NCBI GenBank assembly: GCA_002390675.1
Contig: DGPZ01000102.1
Coordinates: 51,631-115,630, forward strand
Origin: Deltaproteobacteria bacterium UBA4427
GTDB lineage: Bacteria > Myxococcota_A > UBA9160 > UBA4427
Length of the DNA stretch: 64,000 nucleotides
Direction: 5' to 3'
Below, piece by piece: positions 36,908 to 46,463 of the stretch (within the stretch, counting starts at the first letter, position 1; the number at the start of each line of letters is the position of its first letter). The notes below the pieces were generated by a model that worked only from the letters and a program-made list of their open reading frames with translations, had not been told where the DNA came from and searched no databases. The position numbers and the translations under genes are program-made.

Positions 36908-37060
36908 TTTCCTACCTTGAGTTTCGTCGTACGCGGCGTTCTTCGACGCCGCCCAACTGAGTAAAAAGAGATGCCCACACACAAGCGAGTCGCTGCCGAC
37001 CACTGGCACCAAATAAAAAGGACTGAGACCAGAAGGAATCAGGCACCGGGCTGAACCCGT

Positions 37061-37717
37061 TCAGTCCGTTGCTAGGCCGATCGGACAGCTCACGCCGGTT
37101 CCCGCTAAGCTGCAGTAGCCGTTCGGGTTTTTGGCAAGATATTGCTGATGATATTCCTCGGCGAAATAGTATTCGGGCACCTCGCAGATCTCCGTCGTGA
37201 TCTCACCGAAACCCGCCGCCGTCAGTTTTTTCTGGTACGCGTCGCGGGACGCAAGCACGAGGTTCTTCTGCTTGTCGTCGTAGTAGTAGAGGCCAGAGCG
37301 ATACTGGGTGCCGGCGTCATTCCCCTGGCGCATCCCCTGCGTCGGATCATGGTTTTCCCAGAACAGCGTCAACATCGCTTCATAGTTTGTAACCGAGAGA
37401 TCGAAGATCGCACGCACCGCTTCGGTATGTCCCGTGCGGCCGGTGCAGACTTCTTCGTAGGTCGGATTCGGGGTGATACCGTTTACGTATCCCACGGACG
37501 TACTGATCACGCCGGGCGCTTCCCAGAACTTTCGTTCAACGCCCCAGAAGCAACCCATCGCAACCATGATTTGTCCGAAGCCCGTGAAATCCGCTTCGAG
37601 CGGTTCTCCCGTGATGACGTGCGTCGTGGGAATGGGCATCCGCGCGAGGCGACCCGGCAGGGCGTCATCCGCGCTCACAATTTCGAGCTTCTTTCCAAGA
37701 CTTCCGAACAGCGCCAT
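37061..37717 (-). CDS. msrA: Peptide methionine sulfoxide reductase A
   Basis: Reduces S-methionine sulfoxide in proteins. 218 residues with the MsrA signature VAMGCFWGVERKFWEAPGV (catalytic Cys in GCFWG), VGYVNG, PTYEEVCTGRTGHTEAV and FWENHDPTQ. The C-terminal GYCSLAGTGVSCPIG carries the Cys residues that could regenerate the enzyme. An N-terminal extension of about 45 residues precedes the core. I chose ATG 37717, with GGAGG 5 bases upstream. It is divergent from the exonuclease III gene across 168 bases; both could be stress-related. Confidence 0.96.
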   Translation of the reverse strand: MALFGSLGKKLEIVSADDALPGRLARMPIPTTHVITGEPLEADFTGFGQIMVAMGCFWGVERKFWEAPGVISTSVGYVNGITPNPTYEEVCTGRTGHTEAVRAIFDLSVTNYEAMLTLFWENHDPTQGMRQGNDAGTQYRSGLYYYDDKQKNLVLASRDAYQKKLTAAGFGEITTEICEVPEYYFAEEYHQQYLAKNPNGYCSLAGTGVSCPIGLATD

Positions 37718-37885
37718 GTCGCCTCCAACCGCCCAATTGCGGCGACGGGAGAATAAGGCTTCACGGCCCTCGCCGCCGCCCAGGCGGGGTGACTGCATGA
37801 TACGCTCCTCCTCCCGGCAAATTTTCGGGGGTCCTAGACCCGCGGCCGGCGCGCAAATTCCGAGGCAAAAGAAGGAGAACTGGCT

Positions 37886-38677
37886 GTGCAGATCGCGACC
37901 TGGAATATCAACGGACTCCGAGCACGGATGGATTACATCAAGCTGTGGCTCGAAGAGCGGCAGCCCGACGTCGTAGGCCTCCAGGAACTAAAGATGGAGG
38001 ACGGAAAAGTTCCCCTCGCCGAATTTGAGGCTCTCGGATATCGGTGCGTGACTCATGGCCAGAAGAGCTGGAACGGCGTGGCGATCCTCTCCCGACTGCC
38101 GATCGAGCATTTGGAGTCCGGTCTCCCGGGCCAGGAGGAATTCGGTTCGCGCCTGATTCGCGCGCGGGTCGGTGAGGGCGACGCCGCGGTCGACTTCACG
38201 ACGCTCTACTGCCCGAATGGGAAAAATCTCGAGCACGGCGACTACGGACGAAAACTCACCTGGTTCGACTCGCTCAGGGAGTGGGCGGCATCATTCGTTG
38301 CGAAAGATCAGAGCGTCGTTCTATGCGGCGACTTCAACATCGTCCCCACCAGTCTCGACACATGGGATGAGTCTTCACACGCGGGCGGCATCTTTCATAC
38401 GGATGAAGAGCGCGCGCGCATGTCCGCCATCATCGACCTGGGACTTACGGACCTCTACCGCGAGCGAGAGCCCGACACGCAGGCATTCAGCTGGTGGGAC
38501 TACCGCGGTGGCTCGTTCCATCGTAAACACGGCCTCCGAATCGACTTCCTGCTCGGAACACCAGCGGTCGTCAAACGACTTCGCAAGGTCGAAATCGACC
38601 GCGACTTTCGCAAAAAGAAAGATGGCCTAACAGCATCTGATCACGCGCCTGTGATCGCGCACCTGGATGTCGGCTAA
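37886..38677 (+). CDS. xth: Exodeoxyribonuclease III
   Basis: AP endonuclease / 3'-5' exonuclease of base-excision repair. 263 residues with all family motifs: IATWNINGLRAR, VVGLQELKMEDG (metal-binding Glu), WNGVAILSR, TLYCPNG, CGDFNIVPTSLD (catalytic Asp/Asn), DYRGGSF..HGLRIDFLL and TASDHAPV (catalytic His). GTG 37886 has AAGGAG 8 bases upstream. Divergent from msrA. Confidence 0.96.
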   Translation: MQIATWNINGLRARMDYIKLWLEERQPDVVGLQELKMEDGKVPLAEFEALGYRCVTHGQKSWNGVAILSRLPIEHLESGLPGQEEFGSRLIRARVGEGDAAVDFTTLYCPNGKNLEHGDYGRKLTWFDSLREWAASFVAKDQSVVLCGDFNIVPTSLDTWDESSHAGGIFHTDEERARMSAIIDLGLTDLYREREPDTQAFSWWDYRGGSFHRKHGLRIDFLLGTPAVVKRLRKVEIDRDFRKKKDGLTASDHAPVIAHLDVG

Positions 38678-38746
38678 AGCACGACGAAGCCCTACTTACA
38701 CCACGATAAGGGCCACGCGAAGCGAAGGGCCCTAACATGCGAGGCT

Positions 38747-38914
38747 CTAGGAGCCGCCGAGCCTGCGGAATACTTCGCAGAAGGATTCCGCGACACCGCC
38801 TAAATTAACGGAACCCATACGAGTCGGTAGGCGCAAATAAATCTTCTCAGCACCCGCGACACCACGAGCTGAGAGTTCGCCGGGAAGAACGCCTCCGATG
38901 ACGACGCGACCTGC
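38747..38914 (-). pseudogene. Possible C-terminal remnant of a SpoU/TrmL-type methyltransferase
   Basis: Directly after the acyl-CoA ligase stop, one frame reads VVIGGVLPGELSARGVAGAE and then KIYLRLPTRMGSVNLGG, ending FCEVFRRLGGS before TAG 38747. The spacing and the LPT..GSVNL..A...E.FRRLG pattern recall motif 3 and the tail of SpoU/TrmL enzymes. An in-frame TGA at 38915 cuts it off upstream and no start codon or SD is present. The match is by eye and could be chance. Confidence 0.3.
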
Positions 38915-38949
38915 TCAGGCAACACGCTCGCCGACCAGCCAAGCCGCGC

Positions 38950-40635
38950 CTACTCTCGACGTGCGACTAGCACGTCACGAATATCCTTCTTCAGGATTTT
39001 CCCGGACGCGTTTCGCGGCAGCGGTTCATCCGACAACTCCACGATCGTCGGGATCTTGAACTTCGCGAGCTTGGCCGCGACATGCTCGAGCAGCGCATCA
39101 ACATCGAGGGGATGCCCTTTCTTCGGCATAATCGCGACGGCCACCTCTTCGCCAAGCCGGTTATGGGGCATCCCGAAAACCGCTGCTTCGTGAACAGCTT
39201 CGAATTCGTAGATCACCGCTTCGACTTCGGCGCAGTAGATGTTCTCGCCAGCACGAAGAACCATATCCTTCGCGCGATCCTCGACGAAGACAAAACCTTC
39301 CTCGTCAATGCGCCCGAGATCCCCGCTCTTTAGCCAGCCTCCGACGATCGTATCCGCCGTCGCGCTAGCCTTGTTCCAATAGCCGCGTATCAGGTTCGGC
39401 CCGCGGAAGCAGATCTCACCTACTTCGCCGGGTCCGAGGGGATTCATATCTTCGTCGAAACATTTCACTTCGAGAATCGGCACCGCGCGCCCAGAACTGC
39501 GCGGCTTCCGAATATAGTCATCGCCACTATTCTGCGGACCGTAGGCGTTAGTTTCGGTCATGCCATAACCAAGGCCCGGGCGAGCACGCTTGAAGCTTTT
39601 ATCGACGCGGCTCACTATCTCCGGAGGGGCAGGAGCGCCGCCGCCGCCGACCGAAGCAAGGCTCGAAGTATCCCGAGACTCGAAGTCCGGAGATTCTAAG
39701 AGATCGATGGTCATAGTGGGCACGCCCACGAATTGCGTGACGCGTTCGCGTTCGACTAACTCGAGCGCGCGCTCCGGCGTCCACTTGTACATGATCACCA
39801 GCTTAATGCCGTTGACGAAGCAGGACATCATGACAGGGACAAGTCCGGTCACGTGGAAGAGCGGGACCGCAAGAATAAAGCACGCCTCGAAGGGATTAGG
39901 CTCCTTCGGCGGCTGCGTCATGACGCCGACGATCGCTCGACATGCGAAGGCCCGAAGCGCATTCAGAACCGCGTAGTGCGACGAAACCGCACCTTTCGGA
40001 AACCCCGTCGTGCCACTCGTGTAGAGTATCGTCGCGTCATCTTCCTCGTTCACTTCGACGTCGGGCATCGAGGCCCCAGCCGTCAGCACGTCTTCAAAAC
40101 GATCGACGCCCGCCGGAAGTTCACCCTCATGACGAACACAAATCGCCTTTACACCGAACTTTTCAAGCGAAGCCTCGGCCGTTCGTGCGCGTTCGATGTC
40201 AGCCATCAACACCTTAGCGCCACTGTCCTCGAGGCCGTAGGCCATCTCCTCCGCTGTCCACCAAGCATTCATGCAGACTGCGATTCCTCCGACGGAAGTC
40301 ACCGCGGCGAACGTAAAAATCCACTCGGGGTAGTTCCGCATGGCGATCGCAACGCGGTCACCCTTCGCCACGCCGTACCGATTCACGAGCGCGTCGGCTA
40401 TTTCATCAACCCGCGCCATCACCTGCGAAAAGGTCCAGGTCTCGTCTTCATAAACGAGGAAGGTCTTGTCGCCGTGCAGCCGCGATTCATCAAAGGCCTG
40501 GCGCAGAGAGCTCTGAATATTCTTGAAGACCTTGAGTGTCTGACCGTCGATCTCTCGTTCGGCGATCTCAAAGGGCGAACCCTCCGCAGTCGTTAGGGCC
40601 GCGATCGCTTGGTCAAAATTCGGTACTTCGGACAT
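38950..40635 (-). CDS. Acyl-CoA synthetase / AMP-dependent acid-CoA ligase
   Basis: Activates a carboxylic acid to its CoA ester via an acyl-AMP. 561 residues with A3 motif ILYTSGTTGFPKGA, PLFHVTGLVP, GGGGAPAPPEIV, YGMTET (A5), GWLKSGDLGRIDEEGF (A7) and DRAKDMVLRAGENIY (A8), plus the catalytic Lys in PRNASGKILKKD (A10). The substrate is not predictable; the family includes medium/long-chain fatty acid and aromatic acid ligases. It is upstream of the possible SpoU remnant and 87 bases from the convergent-side metal transporter. ATG 40635. Confidence 0.95.
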   Translation of the reverse strand: MSEVPNFDQAIAALTTAEGSPFEIAEREIDGQTLKVFKNIQSSLRQAFDESRLHGDKTFLVYEDETWTFSQVMARVDEIADALVNRYGVAKGDRVAIAMRNYPEWIFTFAAVTSVGGIAVCMNAWWTAEEMAYGLEDSGAKVLMADIERARTAEASLEKFGVKAICVRHEGELPAGVDRFEDVLTAGASMPDVEVNEEDDATILYTSGTTGFPKGAVSSHYAVLNALRAFACRAIVGVMTQPPKEPNPFEACFILAVPLFHVTGLVPVMMSCFVNGIKLVIMYKWTPERALELVERERVTQFVGVPTMTIDLLESPDFESRDTSSLASVGGGGAPAPPEIVSRVDKSFKRARPGLGYGMTETNAYGPQNSGDDYIRKPRSSGRAVPILEVKCFDEDMNPLGPGEVGEICFRGPNLIRGYWNKASATADTIVGGWLKSGDLGRIDEEGFVFVEDRAKDMVLRAGENIYCAEVEAVIYEFEAVHEAAVFGMPHNRLGEEVAVAIMPKKGHPLDVDALLEHVAAKLAKFKIPTIVELSDEPLPRNASGKILKKDIRDVLVARRE

Positions 40636-40722
40636 CTCGCTTCTAACCTCTTTTACTGATATTTATTAAGAAACCATCGCACCCAGCGCCCCGTCCGCAC
40701 CCGATGTTCTTAGGACCGGCGG

Positions 40723-41547
40723 TCAGACGCCGAACCCGAGCCAAAGACCGATCGAGATCGAGCCCGCTGCACTCGCCAAGCGCATCCCGGTGAACGCATT
40801 TTGGCGCCTAGAACGGCTCAGCGATCCCGCGACATAGGCCATAGCACCACTCGCAACCGCCATAGCGACCGCGACGCCCAGCCCAAATAAGAGTAGATAG
40901 GTAAAACCCCGCGCGGGCGACTCAGCGCTGGCTGGCAAGAGGGCCAATATGGGCCCCGAACCCGCGAGTCCGTGAAGCGCGCCGATAAGAGAAGGTCCAT
41001 GTGTCGCTGGCACATGCTCATGCTGGTGGCGATCTCGCCCGGGGTGCGCCAATTCACCTTGATGGGAATGCCAATGCGCGTGAGACCGCAAGCCATCGTG
41101 CTGATGAAAATGGAGGTGGCTGCGCTGTCTATAAAGTCGAATCAGCGCACTGATTCCCAAGAAAACCATCACACCGCCCACCAGGTGCTCGGCAATCTGA
41201 CTCCAAGCCTCGGGCATCGACTGGCCTAGGGCCACAAAAACTGCGCCGACCAACATCAAGACAACGCCATGCCCGAAAGCCCACCGGAGCCCAATGCGAA
41301 GGCCCCGTGGAACATCTCTATTCATGCCTCTGCTGACGCCGATTCTGGGGGGTGAGTGAATCGCCTCATCGGCCCGCGGCTCTTCTGAGGGCGCCTCCGT
41401 AGCAAAAACGGAGAGTGCCATGACATGATCGGCGTCTAAGGCGTGTAACAGGCCCACCCCAAATGAAATCAGAAACCAGCCCTCAACGGCCAGCGGGACT
41501 TTGAGAGCTTCGATCATCCTTGCGAATTCGGGCAGCGATTCCAACAC
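40723..41547 (-). CDS. NicO/HupE/UreH-like nickel/cobalt-type transporter
   Basis: A 274-residue multi-pass membrane protein. Helix 1 carries GLLHALDADHVMAL, close to the H-x-x-D-x-D-H metal-binding signature of nickel/cobalt transporters; a second helix starts RWAFGHGVVLML. A long His-rich loop (HLHFHQHDGLRSHAHWHSH, then more His) probably binds metal, followed by GALHGLAGSGPILAL and four more helices. I chose GTG 41547, with GAGGAG just upstream; the frame extends to 41661 without an SD. The metal could be Ni or Co, or another divalent ion. No urease or hydrogenase genes are in the window. Confidence 0.8.
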   Translation of the reverse strand: MLESLPEFARMIEALKVPLAVEGWFLISFGVGLLHALDADHVMALSVFATEAPSEEPRADEAIHSPPRIGVSRGMNRDVPRGLRIGLRWAFGHGVVLMLVGAVFVALGQSMPEAWSQIAEHLVGGVMVFLGISALIRLYRQRSHLHFHQHDGLRSHAHWHSHQGELAHPGRDRHQHEHVPATHGPSLIGALHGLAGSGPILALLPASAESPARGFTYLLLFGLGVAVAMAVASGAMAYVAGSLSRSRRQNAFTGMRLASAAGSISIGLWLGFGV

Positions 41548-41832
41548 GAAACTCCTCGGATCGAGCGCACGACCACGGGTAGTTGAGACGGCCGACGATA
41601 GCCCTTTCGGCTCTCCGGCCACGCGAAACCCCGTTTCCAAAACGAAAGAATGAGACCACAAGACGATTGACGCCTCGGCTCGACCTTTCCATCATGGAGA
41701 ACTTCGGTTTAGTGACATTGGCCTGGATGAATTCAGACCCCTCGAGGGTCTGCGCCCTGCACATCTCATCTCGACTGAAGTCATCGCGGATCCCGCTTAC
41801 GTTCAGGAACCAATCAAAAGGAGACCGTCACC

Positions 41833-43560
41833 ATGGGTGATCAGCTAATTCGAGTCGACATGACGAACCTAACGGCAACCGTCGAGGACTTCCCCGACAA
41901 GTGGAAAATGCTCGGAGGCCGTTCGCTTTCCGCGCGGATCCTCGTGGAAGAATGCGAACCGACCTGCGACCCCCTCGGTCCCGAAAACTTGCTTGTCCTA
42001 GCCCCCGGCGTACTTTCCGGCACGGCAGCCCCGACTTCAGGCCGCATGTCCGTCGGCGGCAAGAGCCCCCTCACGGGCGGCATCAAAGAAGCCAATGCCG
42101 GCGGCAACCCCGCGCAGGACATGATGAAGCTCGGCTTCCGCGTGATCATTGTTTCCGGACAGCCAGCTGATCGCGAAGCACGTTATGCACTCGACGTATT
42201 AGGCGACGACGTTTCAATCAAGGAAGTCCCCGACTGCAAGGGCATGTGGAATTACGCGCTCATAGAGCATCTCGCGAAGAGCTATACCGCGAACGCATCC
42301 TTTGTCTCGATCGGACCAGCGGGTGAGCGAATGATGCGCGGCGCTTCGGTCTGCTGCACGGACCAAGATGACGAAAGGCGCCCGGCACGGCACGCAGCCC
42401 GCGGTGGACTCGGCGCCGTCATGGGCGCAAAGGGACTCAAGTACGTCGCTGTCGACGCCGGCAAGACGGGCGTTCGGCACGGCGCGGACAAGAAGGCCTT
42501 CATGGCGCTCTGCAAGGGGATGTCGAAGACCTATCTCGGTGGCCCGCAGCCCATGCAATACGGCACGAGTCCTTCGGTCGACATGGCCCAGATGCTGCAC
42601 ACCTTCCCCTACAAAAACCGTGTCGAGGGCCAGAGCCCCGATGCTGCAACCCTCACGGGAACAGGAATCATCGAGAGCTTCGAGGAACGCGGCGGCGGCA
42701 TGCATAACTGCATGACGGGCTGCATCGTCTCGTGCTCAAACGTCGTGCACGACGTCGACGGCAACTATAAGACCTCCGCCCTCGAGTTTGAAACGCTGAC
42801 GCTTCTTGGGGCTAACTGCGCGGTTGATACTTGGGACAAGGTCGCTTCCCTTGACCGCCTTTGCGACGAGGTTGGACTCGACACGATCGAGACAGGAGCT
42901 GCGATCGGAATCCTGATGGATTCCGGCGGCATGGAATGGGGCGACAACGAGGCAATGGAGAAGCTGATCGCGGAAGTCGCGTCGGGCAGCGACCGCGCCG
43001 ATATGATCGGGCACGGCGCAGACGCGACCGGCAAAGCCACCGGCCATCACCGGATCCCGACGGTCCACGGACAAGCGATTCCTGCTTGGGACCCCCGGCC
43101 GCTCAAGGCAACGGGTGTCACCTACGTGACGAGTGCCATGGGCGCGGATCACACGGCCGGCCTCGTCGTCAACCCTGGAGCCACTCCCGACCAGCTCGCA
43201 CGACTATCCCAGGAGCAGCAGCATATCAACGCTTCGATCGATGCCTCGGGATTCTGCATGTTCTTGATGCCTAACATGGAGCAGATTCGCGAGTTCTACT
43301 CCGCGTTCTTCGGCGAGGAGATCACCCGCGAGCGCTTCCTCGACCTCACCTGGCAATGCCTCGCAGACGAATGGGAATTCAACAAGCGCGCCGGCTGGAC
43401 AAAAGCCGACGACAAGATGCCCCAGTGTATGCAGGAAGATGCTGTTGGCCCCGAAGGCGCCAAGGTCGTATTCGACGTTGACGACGATGTCATTCAGGCG
43501 ACCTACGAGCGCATGATCGAACCCACCGAAGAAGTCTTCGCCAAGATGGGAGCTGCATAA
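41833..43560 (+). CDS. Aldehyde ferredoxin oxidoreductase family (tungsten-pterin enzyme)
   Basis: Oxidises an aldehyde (or reduces an acid) with a tungsten/molybdenum bis-pterin and one [4Fe-4S]. 575 residues: N-terminal AFOR_N domain with GGRSLSARIL, APGVLSGTAAPTSGR and SVGGKSPLTGGIKEANAGG (pterin-binding), then ARGGLGAVMGAKGLK. Cys ligands HNCMTGCIVSCSN have CX3CX3C spacing rather than the CX2CX3C of Pyrococcus AOR; this occurs in a subfamily whose next segment is SxxEFET as here. The fourth ligand is in ASGFCMFLMPN. SD AAGGAG. The gene lies 4 bases before a sulfotransferase gene. No ferredoxin partner gene is adjacent. Confidence 0.94.
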   Translation: MGDQLIRVDMTNLTATVEDFPDKWKMLGGRSLSARILVEECEPTCDPLGPENLLVLAPGVLSGTAAPTSGRMSVGGKSPLTGGIKEANAGGNPAQDMMKLGFRVIIVSGQPADREARYALDVLGDDVSIKEVPDCKGMWNYALIEHLAKSYTANASFVSIGPAGERMMRGASVCCTDQDDERRPARHAARGGLGAVMGAKGLKYVAVDAGKTGVRHGADKKAFMALCKGMSKTYLGGPQPMQYGTSPSVDMAQMLHTFPYKNRVEGQSPDAATLTGTGIIESFEERGGGMHNCMTGCIVSCSNVVHDVDGNYKTSALEFETLTLLGANCAVDTWDKVASLDRLCDEVGLDTIETGAAIGILMDSGGMEWGDNEAMEKLIAEVASGSDRADMIGHGADATGKATGHHRIPTVHGQAIPAWDPRPLKATGVTYVTSAMGADHTAGLVVNPGATPDQLARLSQEQQHINASIDASGFCMFLMPNMEQIREFYSAFFGEEITRERFLDLTWQCLADEWEFNKRAGWTKADDKMPQCMQEDAVGPEGAKVVFDVDDDVIQATYERMIEPTEEVFAKMGAA

Positions 43561-43564
43561 CATC

Positions 43565-44836
43565 ATGTCGGCAAGTGCGGCTCCTGAAACAATTCGGATC
43601 CAGGATTTTCTCCAACCGAAGCATTCGGAGGCCGCAACCGCCGCCTTTTCGATGATCGAGCACGTCCCCTTCGACCTCACGGTCGAAGGGGTCGTCCAGG
43701 CGGCCCGTGCTGAATCCGATGTCCCCGTCTTTGAGGACGAGGATTGGAACAAGCGGCTCGGCCACTATATTGAGCACGTTCTAGCCGATTCGAACTACAC
43801 GAGGATGGGACAGTTCGGCACCTTCAATAGCCTCAAGCGCTATCTCATTCAGCGCTCTCGCTTGGAAGCGCTTTACAAAGCCCATCCCGAAATCGACGAG
43901 ATTGAAATCGAGCGCCCCCTGATCATCGCGGGGCTTCCGAGATCCGGTACCTCCCACATGCTCAACCTGATCGGCGCGGATTCGCAGCTACGCGCGCTGC
44001 GCAGGTGGGAATCGCAGGAACCCATCCCGAGCGTTGCGGCGCGGACCGGCGCGGACCCCGACGACAGAATCGCTAACGGCCAGGTGGGAATGGACCAACT
44101 TGAGCTGTTGATCCCGCTCATGACGAACATGTATGACGTTCCGAATGATGGCATCCACGAGGAGGTCGAGCTTCAGAACATGTGTCTATCGACACTCTTG
44201 CTCGCGACGCCCCAGCCGATCACCCAATGGATGGAAGGCTATTTCGCGGAGGATCAACGCCCGCATTATGCGTTCCTGAAGCGCGCCCTAAAGGCACTGC
44301 AATTCCTCGAGCCCAAGGATCGATGGGTCCTGAAGAGCCCGCAGCATCTCGGCTTCATCCCAGCGCTTATGGATGTCTTCCCCGACGCCACCCTCGTCTG
44401 CACCCATCGAGATCCCGTTTCGGTTTTCACTTCTTGGATCAGCATGACCGTCTATGCCGCGCGCCTGTCGCGTCAGCCCATAAAACTCGACGAGGTCGTT
44501 CCACACGCTCAGCTCCTTCAGAAGTTGCTCCTCGACGGCATTGTTCGCGACAAAGACTGGCTGCCCGACGGCCGGACCGAGCACGTCTATTTTCACGAGT
44601 TCATGGCGAATGACCGCGCGACCCTCGAGCGCATCTACGAACGCGCCGACTTGCCGATGACGCCTAAAACCCGTGCCGAAATCGATCACTACATCGAAAC
44701 CCATCCGCGCGGCCGCCACGGCAAGATCGTCTACGACCTCGAAGGAGATTTCGGAATCAGCCGCGACAAGATGTACGACTATTTCGGCAACTACATGGAC
44801 GCCTTCCCGATCCAGCGCGAAGAGCCCAACTCGTAG
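43565..44836 (+). CDS. Sulfotransferase-family protein
   Basis: PAPS-dependent sulfotransferase fold, 423 residues. The 5'-phosphosulfate loop is GLPRSGTSHMLNL near 120-132; the 3'-phosphate motif is ATLVCTHRDPVSVFTSW near 277-293 (R-D-P-x-x-x-x-x-S). This subfamily is large in Myxococcota, Binatota and Mycobacterium and its substrates are mostly unknown. It starts 4 bases after the AOR-family stop, so the two genes are probably one operon. Confidence 0.88.
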   Translation: MSASAAPETIRIQDFLQPKHSEAATAAFSMIEHVPFDLTVEGVVQAARAESDVPVFEDEDWNKRLGHYIEHVLADSNYTRMGQFGTFNSLKRYLIQRSRLEALYKAHPEIDEIEIERPLIIAGLPRSGTSHMLNLIGADSQLRALRRWESQEPIPSVAARTGADPDDRIANGQVGMDQLELLIPLMTNMYDVPNDGIHEEVELQNMCLSTLLLATPQPITQWMEGYFAEDQRPHYAFLKRALKALQFLEPKDRWVLKSPQHLGFIPALMDVFPDATLVCTHRDPVSVFTSWISMTVYAARLSRQPIKLDEVVPHAQLLQKLLLDGIVRDKDWLPDGRTEHVYFHEFMANDRATLERIYERADLPMTPKTRAEIDHYIETHPRGRHGKIVYDLEGDFGISRDKMYDYFGNYMDAFPIQREEPNS

Positions 44837-44963
44837 ACACACCCTCCGCCACCGAAGCAGTCACATCGCCAAAGATGGCGATAGGCGCAGGGCTCAGGAT
44901 GCAGGCGCCTCTCGGCGCGGCGACCGCCCAGAGAGAGTTATTCAGCTAAGGAGCTTGATTCAA

Positions 44964-45350
44964 ATGAGCAAAGAAGAAGACAACAAGGCCCTCATGCGGC
45001 GGTGGTATGACGAGATGTGGTCAAACCTGGCTTTCGAAAAAATCCCAGAGCTAGCCGGGCCGAACTACAAGCGGCACGACGTTCGTGGGACAAGAGTCGT
45101 CACTGCCGAGGAGTATCGCGACGAACTCCTCCCGATCGCGGGCCAGTGGGAAATCTCTGACTTCTCATATTTCCTGATGGCCGAAGGCGATTTCGTAACG
45201 GCGATCGGATCCTGGAAAATAAACAGCTCTATGCAATGGGATTGGGTTCAGACCTTCCGCGTCGAGAACGGAAAGCTCGTAGAGACGTGGCTGCCCGCAA
45301 TGGCGACGGAAGGTAAGTGGAAGTCCGAAGAAATTCCGTCACAGACTTAG
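44964..45350 (+). CDS. SnoaL/NTF2-like protein
   Basis: A 128-residue cytoplasmic protein of the SnoaL-like (NTF2 fold) group: N-terminal helix with MRRWYDEMWS, cone-shaped beta sheet with YKRHDVRGTRVVTAEEYRD and WDWVQTFRVENGKLVETWL. Members are small cyclases, isomerases or binding proteins; the role is unknown. ATG 44964 has AAGGAG about 10 bases upstream. The frame extends upstream to 44673 inside the sulfotransferase gene, which I reject. It follows the sulfotransferase by 127 bases. Confidence 0.85.
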   Translation: MSKEEDNKALMRRWYDEMWSNLAFEKIPELAGPNYKRHDVRGTRVVTAEEYRDELLPIAGQWEISDFSYFLMAEGDFVTAIGSWKINSSMQWDWVQTFRVENGKLVETWLPAMATEGKWKSEEIPSQT

Positions 45351-45474
45351 CCGTCCAAGTCATCCATCAAAAGAGGCCTCACACACACCCCCTGCGTGCC
45401 TCACGGCCTGGGGCTAGGCAGCCGCGATCGGAACCATTGAGGCACTGAGCGTCCTCTCCCGTGCATGCTGGATC

Positions 45475-45526
45475 TGTGAATCAGACGAATCGGCCATTCG
45501 CGAAACGACAGCCAACCTGATTCACA
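45475..45526. repeat. 10-bp inverted repeat with nested hairpin between convergent genes
   Basis: TGTGAATCAG (45475-45484) pairs perfectly with CTGATTCACA (45517-45526); inside, CGAAT (45486-45490) pairs with ATTCG (45496-45500). It sits in the 222-base gap between two convergent genes. No U-run; termination, an RNA structure or a small element remnant are all possible. Confidence 0.5.
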
Positions 45527-45572
45527 CCCTTCCAGAATCGCTCGGACGGCCCCGTCAATAAGGCCTACGAAT

Positions 45573-46439
45573 TCAGCTCATCTTCGTGATCACGTCATCT
45601 GCAAAGCGCTTGATGCCATCGATCTTCTTGTCCAGATCCTCGGTCAGTCCGTGATAGAAGGCCCATGGCATAGTGAGAATGTGGTTCACTCCGGCGTCGC
45701 CCAGCTTTTGGTAGCCGTCCACACCGTGGGCATCACTTGCGCTCGCCATAACGTCGAAAGTGTCGCTCCGGCCAAGGTCTTTGCGATAGGCGCGAACTTT
45801 GTCGATGCACTCGATGATCTCGGCACTCGTCTGCAAGTCGGAGAGCCAGCCGTCATTACGCGCTGCACGACGAAGTGCGAAATCTGAAATCCCGCCGACC
45901 CAAACGGGAATCGGCGCCGTCGGAATCGGCGGCGTCAGCTTCAAACGATCGAAATCATAGAACTCTCCGTGATGTTCGAACCACTCTCCCGTAAGCGCTT
46001 TTTGAATCACTTCAAGCATCTCATCGGTTCGCGCGCCGCGGCGTTTGAATTCCTGCCCCACAAGCTTGAATTCGAGGTTCGACCAACCCACCCCGATCGT
46101 AAGCGTGACACGATCATTCGAAAGCGCCGCCGCTGTCGCAATCTGCTTAGCGGCCATGAACGGATTGCGCATAGGTAGTACGTAGACGTTAGTTGTGAAT
46201 CGAAGGCGTTTCGTCACGCTCGAGAGCGCGCCTGCCAAAACCCACGGATCCGGAAAATGTGAAGTCTCGTCGTAGCGACGCACGCCGTCTTCCGTGTAGG
46301 GATACGGCGTATCGAGCGTCTCCGGATAGACCGCATGATCAGAGGAAGCGATCGCCTCATAACCGGCTTCATCAGCCGCGATCGCGATCGGAACAAGGTG
46401 CTCCGGCGGTTGAAAGGCTGCCGAAATCACGAACTTCAT
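45573..46439 (-). CDS. LLM-class (luciferase-like) F420/FMN-dependent oxidoreductase
   Basis: TIM-barrel flavin or F420 oxidoreductase of 288 residues. It has MKFVISAAF, the AIASSDHAVYPE stretch, RFTTNVYVLPMRNPFMAAKQ, and TIGVGWSNLEFKLVGQEFKRRG, all typical of TIGR03619-like F420-dependent enzymes. PIPVWVGGISDFALRRAARNDGW follows. Cofactor choice cannot be settled from sequence. SD AGGAG lies 5-6 bases upstream. Last in the apparent operon P450 - thiolase-like - DUF35 - LLM. Confidence 0.92.
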   Translation of the reverse strand: MKFVISAAFQPPEHLVPIAIAADEAGYEAIASSDHAVYPETLDTPYPYTEDGVRRYDETSHFPDPWVLAGALSSVTKRLRFTTNVYVLPMRNPFMAAKQIATAAALSNDRVTLTIGVGWSNLEFKLVGQEFKRRGARTDEMLEVIQKALTGEWFEHHGEFYDFDRLKLTPPIPTAPIPVWVGGISDFALRRAARNDGWLSDLQTSAEIIECIDKVRAYRKDLGRSDTFDVMASASDAHGVDGYQKLGDAGVNHILTMPWAFYHGLTEDLDKKIDGIKRFADDVITKMS

Positions 46440-46463
46440 GTCGTCTCCTGAAAATTCTGGCGA

